A stretch of DNA of 11,119 nt from positions 1 through 11,119 of the forward strand of contig JAHEJE010000059.1 of the NCBI GenBank assembly GCA_024639035.1, given 5' to 3'. Shown in pieces: positions 7,364 to 11,119 of the stretch (position 1 is the first letter of the stretch; each line of letters begins with the position of its first letter). The position numbers and the translations under genes are program-made. The DNA comes from Alphaproteobacteria bacterium (GTDB lineage: Bacteria > Pseudomonadota > Alphaproteobacteria > Rhizobiales > Aestuariivirgaceae). The notes under the pieces are model-generated. The model searched no databases and had not been told where the DNA came from. It worked only from the letters and a program-made list of their open reading frames with translations.

Positions 7364-7459
7364 CCGGATTTCCGCGTCTGCTGGCTAGGCATGGTCGGCG
7401 CGGCGGTCTGGTTGACCGCAAGCCGAGCATGGTGACGTCCAGGAGGCGCGGAAATCCGG
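7364..7459. repeat. Internal hairpin A of the palindromic element
   Basis: The base of the stem is a perfect 13-bp inverted repeat (CCGGATTTCCGCG at 7364-7376 with 7447-7459). It continues through 7377-7384 with 7439-7446 (one mismatch and one G-T pair), then 7390-7399 with 7422-7431 (9 of 10 paired), and ends in a perfect 6-bp GCGGTC/GACCGC stem (7403-7408 with 7414-7419) closed by the loop TGGTT. Confidence 0.88.
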
Positions 7460-7469
7460 CCTGCGGTGG

Positions 7470-7558
7470 GCCAAATTCGCCCATCTGGTGCGTTGCAGCG
7501 CTTGCCCGATGCACCGCATCGCGCTGCGCACTGCGCCTGCCATATGAACGAATTTGGC
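7470..7558. repeat. Internal hairpin B of the palindromic element
   Basis: The base stem is a perfect 10-bp repeat (GCCAAATTCG at 7470-7479 with 7549-7558), extended by CAT-TGG pairing to about 7488/7540. The distal part has GCAGCG (7495-7500) with CGCTGC (7522-7527) and a tip of GATGC (7508-7512) with GCATC (7516-7520) around a 3-nt loop, with a 7-nt bulge between. Confidence 0.82.
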
Positions 7559-7592
7559 TCCATCAAGTGATCCCGTATGATCGAAAAGTGCT

Positions 7593-8900
7593 CTAATCCT
7601 TACGTTGCGATTTCAGACCGCGGCCCAGGTTCACCGCGCCCTTGCCGAATTTTTCGCGCAGGCTGTCCATCGCCAGTTCGGCGCGGGCGCGCTGCGCGGC
7701 ATTGAAATCGAGATCGTCGAGTGCCGGATCATGGTCGACGGCAAGCAGGTTCGAGATGCCGATGCCGATCAGCCGGAACCGGGTTCCGTTGGCCTGTTTG
7801 GCAAGCATCGGCCGCGCGGCGGCGAAAATGCGGTCGGCGAGATGGGTCGGATCGCCGAGCGAGACGTTGCGCGTCCTGGTGCGGAAATCTGCCGTCTTGA
7901 GTTTGAGCACTACGGTCTGTCCGGCGAGACCGGCCTTCTTTGCCCGGTAGGAGACCTTTTCGCACAAGGTCCACAGGATGCGTTCAAGCTCGGGCAGGTC
8001 TTTCACGTCATCGAAGAAGGTTGTCTCCGAGCTGATGCTCTTGGTCTCGCCCTGATTTGAGACCTTGCGTGTATCCTCGCCGCGGGCCAGGTGGTACAGC
8101 CGGGCGCCAATGCCGGAGAAATTGCGCATGAGGTCGACCTTTTCCATCGATTGAAGCTGGGCAATCGTGGTGATGCCGTGTTTGGCCAAGGCCTTTTGCG
8201 TGGCCTTGCCGACGCCCCAGATCAGGCTGACCGGCTTGCCGGCCAGGAACGTCAGGGTCTCCGCCGCGCCGATGGCCGCAAAACCGCGCGGCTTGTCGAG
8301 GTCGGAGGCGATCTTGGCCAGGAACTTGTTGTGCGACAGGCCGACCGAGACGGTAATGCCGATCTCGCGTTCGATTTTCAGGGTCAGTTCGGCAAGGCTG
8401 ATGGCCGGTGGCTTGCCGTGCAGCCGGGCGGTGCCGGTCAGGTCGAGAAAGGCCTCGTCGATCGACAACGGCTCGACCAGCGGGGTCAATTCACGCATCA
8501 GCCGACGGATGTCGCGGCCGACGCGGGCGTATTTCTGCATGTCGGGCGGCAATACGACTGCGTCGGGACATAGCTTTTTGGCCTTGAACATCGGCATGGC
8601 GGATCTGACGCCGGAAATCCTGGCGATATAGCAGGCTGTCGAAACGACACCGCGCTTGCCGCCGCCGATCATGACCGGCAGGTCCCTTAACTCGGGTTTG
8701 TCGCGCTTTTCGACCGCGGCGTAGAACGCATCGCAGTCGATGTGCGCGATGGGCAAACCGGACCATTCGTCGTGGAAAAACAACCGCGGGCTGCCGCATG
8801 TTCGGCAGGTGCCGGCCCGGGTTTTCGCTTCATTCAGGCAGTCGCGGCAAAAACCGGGAGATTGGCCGAAATTTGGACTGGACTTGGGCAACGTGGCCAT
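7593..8900 (-). CDS. dinB: DNA polymerase IV (Y-family) with N-terminal four-cysteine extension
   Basis: A 435-residue Y-family translesion polymerase that copies past DNA lesions with low fidelity. From ATG 8900, residues 18-35 form C-x2-C-x10-C-x2-C, a probable zinc ribbon ahead of the polymerase core, an extension known in rhizobial DinB proteins. Catalytic carboxylates are Asp55 in AHIDCDAFYAAVE and Asp148-Glu149 in PLSIDEAFLDLTG; Tyr60 is at the steric-gate position. The helix-hairpin-helix LIWGVGKATQKAL and the little-finger domain follow. No clear beta-clamp peptide is visible at the C-terminus GRGLKSQRKD. The TAG stop lies inside the right arm of the palindromic element. Start choice is uncertain: ATG 8900 has AAGG directly abutting it, and ATG 8921 would add seven residues. 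No GTTC-N7-GTTC LexA box was seen upstream, so SOS control is not supported. Confidence 0.94.
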   Translation of the reverse strand: MATLPKSSPNFGQSPGFCRDCLNEAKTRAGTCRTCGSPRLFFHDEWSGLPIAHIDCDAFYAAVEKRDKPELRDLPVMIGGGKRGVVSTACYIARISGVRSAMPMFKAKKLCPDAVVLPPDMQKYARVGRDIRRLMRELTPLVEPLSIDEAFLDLTGTARLHGKPPAISLAELTLKIEREIGITVSVGLSHNKFLAKIASDLDKPRGFAAIGAAETLTFLAGKPVSLIWGVGKATQKALAKHGITTIAQLQSMEKVDLMRNFSGIGARLYHLARGEDTRKVSNQGETKSISSETTFFDDVKDLPELERILWTLCEKVSYRAKKAGLAGQTVVLKLKTADFRTRTRNVSLGDPTHLADRIFAAARPMLAKQANGTRFRLIGIGISNLLAVDHDPALDDLDFNAAQRARAELAMDSLREKFGKGAVNLGRGLKSQRKD

Positions 8901-8950
8901 CCTTAGTGCTGTTTGCAGCATAGCGGGCCTGACTGGCACCGCCAACATCG

Positions 8951-8959
8951 GGAGAAGGA
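8951..8959 (+). promoter_or_regulatory. Strong ribosome binding site for the ureohydrolase gene
   Basis: GGAGAAGGA precedes ATG 8962; the GGAG core is 7 nt upstream. It fixes this start over the upstream in-frame extension to 8740, which runs through the opposite-strand dinB gene. Confidence 0.75.
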
Positions 8960-8961
8960 TT

Positions 8962-9957
8962 ATGGGCACCGGCGATATCCATGATGCGGTTTTGGAGGGA
9001 ACCTATTGGTGGGGGGTGCCGACCCTGTTGGGGGCCGAACACGACAAGGACCCGGCCAACTGCGATATCGCGTTGGTCGGCGTGCCCCATTCGACCGGCA
9101 ACGGGACGACGGAACGCGACCAGCACCTCGGGCCGCGCGCGGTGCGCAACGTGTCGGGATGGCTTGGCGGCCGGGTTCACAACGATTTCGGCATCGACCC
9201 GTGGGCCGGCCATCGGGTCAGCGATCTCGGCGACGTGCCGTTTCCGCAGGCCAACAACAACGAACACTGCATCGCGCAAATCACCGATTTCTACCGGAAC
9301 ATCGACCAGGCAGGCGCCAGGCCGGTGTCGATCGGCGGCGATCATTCGATCACCGGCGGGATCCTGAAGGCGATTGCGGGACCTGAAGCGAAATTGACTG
9401 GAGGGGCAAAGGCCGGCCTGCTGCATATCGATGCTCATACCGATACTTACGACATGCTCGACCACTTTCTCGGCGCCAAGCGTTCGGCAGCGCATTGGGG
9501 CGCCTATCTGGTCAAGGAAGGCCATGTTGATGCCCAGCGCAGCGTCCAGATCGGCCTGCGGGGCCATACCCGCTCGCTCGACTGGCTGCAGTCATCGGTC
9601 GATCTTGGCTATGAGGTGATCACCATGCAGCGCTATCGCGAGATCGGTGCGGCGGCGGCCTGCGACATCATCCGCACGCGCCTGGGCGACGGGCCGGTCT
9701 ACATCACCTTCGACCTTGATTGCCTGGACCCGAGCGTCGCCCCGGCGGTTTCGAACCTCGAGCCGGGGGTTGGCGGATTCTCGATCGATGAAGCCAACCA
9801 ACTGCTCAGGTGCGTGCGCGGCAAGACCGTCATCGGCGGCGACGTGGTGTGCCTGATGCCGACCAAGGATCAGCCCAACAACATCACCTCGATGGTGGCC
9901 TCGACGGTCATGTTCGAGATCATGGCGCTGGTTGCCGACTGCCTGTCAACGGCCTGA
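8962..9957 (+). CDS. Agmatinase/arginase-family ureohydrolase
   Basis: A 331-residue binuclear-manganese hydrolase of the arginase/agmatinase fold, which removes urea from a guanidino compound. All six expected metal ligands are visible: His128 in GGDHSIT, Asp157, His159 and Asp161 in HIDAHTD, and Asp251 and Asp253 in FDLDCLDPS. The N-terminal GVPHSTGN...GPRAVRNVS block is the usual substrate-side motif, in a variant form. After the last ligand motif it reads APAVSNLEPGVGG where typical agmatinases read APG-(S/T)-G-T-P-x-G-G, so the substrate pocket may differ. Candidates are agmatine, guanidinobutyrate, guanidinopropionate, proclavaminate-like compounds or guanidine itself. The start at ATG 8962 has a strong GGAGAAGGA. 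It diverges from dinB across 61 bp and overlaps the convergent lyase gene by 12 bp. Family is secure; I give no gene symbol because the substrate is unproven. Confidence 0.92.
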   Translation: MGTGDIHDAVLEGTYWWGVPTLLGAEHDKDPANCDIALVGVPHSTGNGTTERDQHLGPRAVRNVSGWLGGRVHNDFGIDPWAGHRVSDLGDVPFPQANNNEHCIAQITDFYRNIDQAGARPVSIGGDHSITGGILKAIAGPEAKLTGGAKAGLLHIDAHTDTYDMLDHFLGAKRSAAHWGAYLVKEGHVDAQRSVQIGLRGHTRSLDWLQSSVDLGYEVITMQRYREIGAAAACDIIRTRLGDGPVYITFDLDCLDPSVAPAVSNLEPGVGGFSIDEANQLLRCVRGKTVIGGDVVCLMPTKDQPNNITSMVASTVMFEIMALVADCLSTA

Positions 9958-11119
9958 CAGCCGTCCCAATACGTCCTCAGTGACTGAAATCGCCTCACCG
10001 AGCCAGGACTCCGGCTGCAGAAGGTCTTCGATCTTGTGGCGGGACAGGTGTTGCGAAACCGCCGGCTGATCGCACAGGCAATCGAGAAACGACGCCTTAT
10101 CGGCCGCGGCCTGCCTGGAAGCCTCGGCGACGGCGTGATGGGCCTCGGGGCGCCCGATCAGGGGGGCCAGGTGCATCATCACCGCTTCGGCATTGACGTG
10201 GCCGCCGCTGGCCAGGAGGTTTTCGCGCATGCGCTCGGCATCGACCTCCAGTCCCGAGACGATCTGAATGATGCGATCGAGGACCGCCGAGGTCATGATG
10301 AAGGTCTCGGGGATCACCGCCCATTCGGTCTGCCAGGCCGACGGATCGCGTTCGTGCTCGTGCTGGATGGTTTCCAGCATGGTACCGGCCTGGCGCCGAA
10401 CCAACCGGGAAACGGCAATCACCGAATGCGACAGGGCAGGGTTGCGCTTTTGCGGCATGGTGGAGGAGCCGACCGTGGCATCGCCGGCCGGTTCGCGAAC
10501 CTCGGCGATTTCGCTGCGTTGCAGGTTGGCGATCTCGCGGGCCAGTTTTTCCGCCGTTGCGGCGATCAACGACAGGACGAACACGCATTCCGCCAAACCG
10601 TCACGCGCCGTGTGGCGGCAGATGCCGGCTTCACCCAGTCCGAGGATGCGCATCATCGCGCTGCGGACAGCCGGACCTTTGCAGCCCAGTGTGGCCAGGG
10701 TGCCGGCGGCGCCGTGCAGGCTGCCGACCAGCAATCGCGGCTTGAGTTGCTCAAGCCGGGTCAGGTGGCGGTCCAGTTCGTCGGCAATCACGGCCATCTT
10801 GAAGCCGAACGTGACCGGCACCGCCTGCTGCCCGTAGCTGCGTCCCGAAATCGGCGTCGCCTTGTGGCGCTCGGCGAGATCGCACAGGGCGGCAATGAAA
10901 CGGCGCAGCTGGGCCTCGATCAGCGTCAGGCCCGGGCGGATTTGCAGGACGAGGCCGGTGTCCATGATGTCCTGGGTGGTGGCGCCAAAGTGCACGTGGC
11001 GGCCAGCATCGCCGCACACGGCTTCGAGGGCGCGGATGGTTGCGACCAGCGGGTGGCCCGTGGCGGTCATGCGGCAGCGCAGGTCATCGAGGTCGAAGTT
11101 CGATGCCACGGCCTGTTCG
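9946..11119 (-). CDS. Fumarase/aspartase-superfamily lyase (PcaB / adenylosuccinate-lyase type), N-terminus outside window
   Basis: At least 390 residues of an all-alpha homotetrameric lyase. The frame stays open to the window edge (upstream codons read E-Q-A before the GTG at 11109), so the N-terminal part is missing. Region-2 motif HVHFGATTQDIMDT (about 10958-10999) carries the general-acid His and the TQD loop. The superfamily signature GSSTMPQKRNP (10438-10470) provides the mobile catalytic-serine loop. The later part contains the extra C-terminal helical domain of the ADSL/PcaB group. ATTQDIMDT and the tail favour 3-carboxy-cis,cis-muconate cycloisomerase-like proteins over true adenylosuccinate lyase, but no protocatechuate genes are nearby, so the reaction is unproven. 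Its TGA lies within the 3' end of the ureohydrolase gene on the other strand. Confidence 0.88.
   Translation of the reverse strand, partial: EQAVASNFDLDDLRCRMTATGHPLVATIRALEAVCGDAGRHVHFGATTQDIMDTGLVLQIRPGLTLIEAQLRRFIAALCDLAERHKATPISGRSYGQQAVPVTFGFKMAVIADELDRHLTRLEQLKPRLLVGSLHGAAGTLATLGCKGPAVRSAMMRILGLGEAGICRHTARDGLAECVFVLSLIAATAEKLAREIANLQRSEIAEVREPAGDATVGSSTMPQKRNPALSHSVIAVSRLVRRQAGTMLETIQHEHERDPSAWQTEWAVIPETFIMTSAVLDRIIQIVSGLEVDAERMRENLLASGGHVNAEAVMMHLAPLIGRPEAHHAVAEASRQAAADKASFLDCLCDQPAVSQHLSRHKIEDLLQPESWLGEAISVTEDVLGRLSGR

Larger units (their letters stand above)
7331..7595. repeat. 265-bp palindromic element: terminal inverted repeats enclosing two hairpins
   Basis: This stretch is bounded by 33-bp inverted repeats (7331-7363 and 7563-7595), identical at 31 of 33 positions and beginning TAGAGCACTTTTCGATCATA when read inward from either end. 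Inside are two separate long imperfect hairpins, arm A (7364-7459) and arm B (7470-7558), joined by short linkers at 7460-7469 and 7559-7562. The complete unit can therefore fold as a three-way junction on either strand. It holds no credible gene. It sits exactly between convergent kdsA and dinB. The ends carry TA, so a TA target duplication, as made by IS630/mariner-type transposases, is possible, which would make it a MITE-like non-autonomous element. The alternative is a rhizobial intergenic mosaic repeat. I cannot tell from one copy whether it is dispersed. Confidence 0.88.

Noticed and set aside
7331..7595. Classical rho-independent terminator
   Set aside because: Although strongly self-complementary, neither strand has a U-tract directly after the closing stem, and the structure is far larger than a normal terminator.
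7360..7596. Small open frames inside the palindromic element on both strands
   Set aside because: They are generated by the inverted repeats themselves (both strands give the same terminal peptide IPYDRKVL) and have no ribosome binding sites.
8740..8961. Extended N-terminus for the ureohydrolase
   Set aside because: It would overlap dinB coding sequence and lacks family similarity; ATG 8962 has GGAGAAGGA at good spacing.
8901..8969. Longer dinB start at 8969
   Set aside because: The added 23 residues would run across the ureohydrolase start and ribosome binding site and show no family similarity; ATG 8900 (or 8921) fits rhizobial DinB better.
8901..9010. LexA box controlling dinB
   Set aside because: I looked for the alphaproteobacterial GTTC-N7-GTTC (or GAAC) direct repeat upstream of dinB and found only a single GAAC.

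Overview
The window looks like a chromosomal segment of an alphaproteobacterium, most likely Hyphomicrobiales (Rhizobiales). The evidence is GC-rich coding sequence, a pyrG...kdsA gene order of the kind seen in that group, a DinB polymerase with a four-cysteine N-terminal extension typical of rhizobial DinB proteins, and an intergenic inverted repeat beginning TAGAGCA, like dispersed repeats I recall from those genomes. This assignment is inference from content, not a search result. There are no rRNA or tRNA genes, CRISPR arrays, transposases or phage genes.

Layout. (1) 1-1010, plus strand: the 3' part of a Rieske non-haem iron oxygenase alpha subunit, then a 60-residue two-helix membrane protein, probably co-transcribed. 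(2) 1051-7320, plus strand: a compact run that reads as one operon, pyrG (CTP synthase), a large MscS-type mechanosensitive channel, a glyoxalase/VOC-fold protein, a PaaI-type hotdog thioesterase and kdsA (KDO-8-phosphate synthase). Junctions are 25 bp, a 4-bp overlap, 1 bp and a 4-bp overlap. A sigma-70-like promoter can be placed so close to the pyrG ATG that the transcript may be leaderless. (3) 7331-7595: a 265-bp element with 33-bp terminal inverted repeats enclosing two independent long imperfect hairpins, so the whole unit can fold as a three-way junction. It fills the space between the convergent kdsA and dinB genes, and its right arm supplies the dinB stop codon. (4) 7593-8900, minus strand: dinB (DNA polymerase IV). 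(5) 8962-9957, plus strand: an agmatinase/arginase-family ureohydrolase, divergent from dinB. (6) 9946-11119, minus strand, running off the window: a fumarase/aspartase-superfamily lyase of the PcaB/adenylosuccinate-lyase type, whose stop overlaps the end of the ureohydrolase gene by 12 bp.

How the genes work together. The central operon joins CTP supply (CTP is used to activate KDO as CMP-KDO and for phospholipids) with KDO-8-phosphate synthesis for lipopolysaccharide, and so fits an envelope theme; the embedded MscS channel fits turgor protection of the same envelope. The VOC and thioesterase genes have no obvious pathway link and may be metabolite-repair enzymes. The ureohydrolase, lyase and oxygenase are accessory catabolic enzymes whose substrates cannot be fixed from sequence alone. 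Most of the window is ordinary housekeeping content; the palindromic element at 7331-7595 is the clearest structure that no gene explains.
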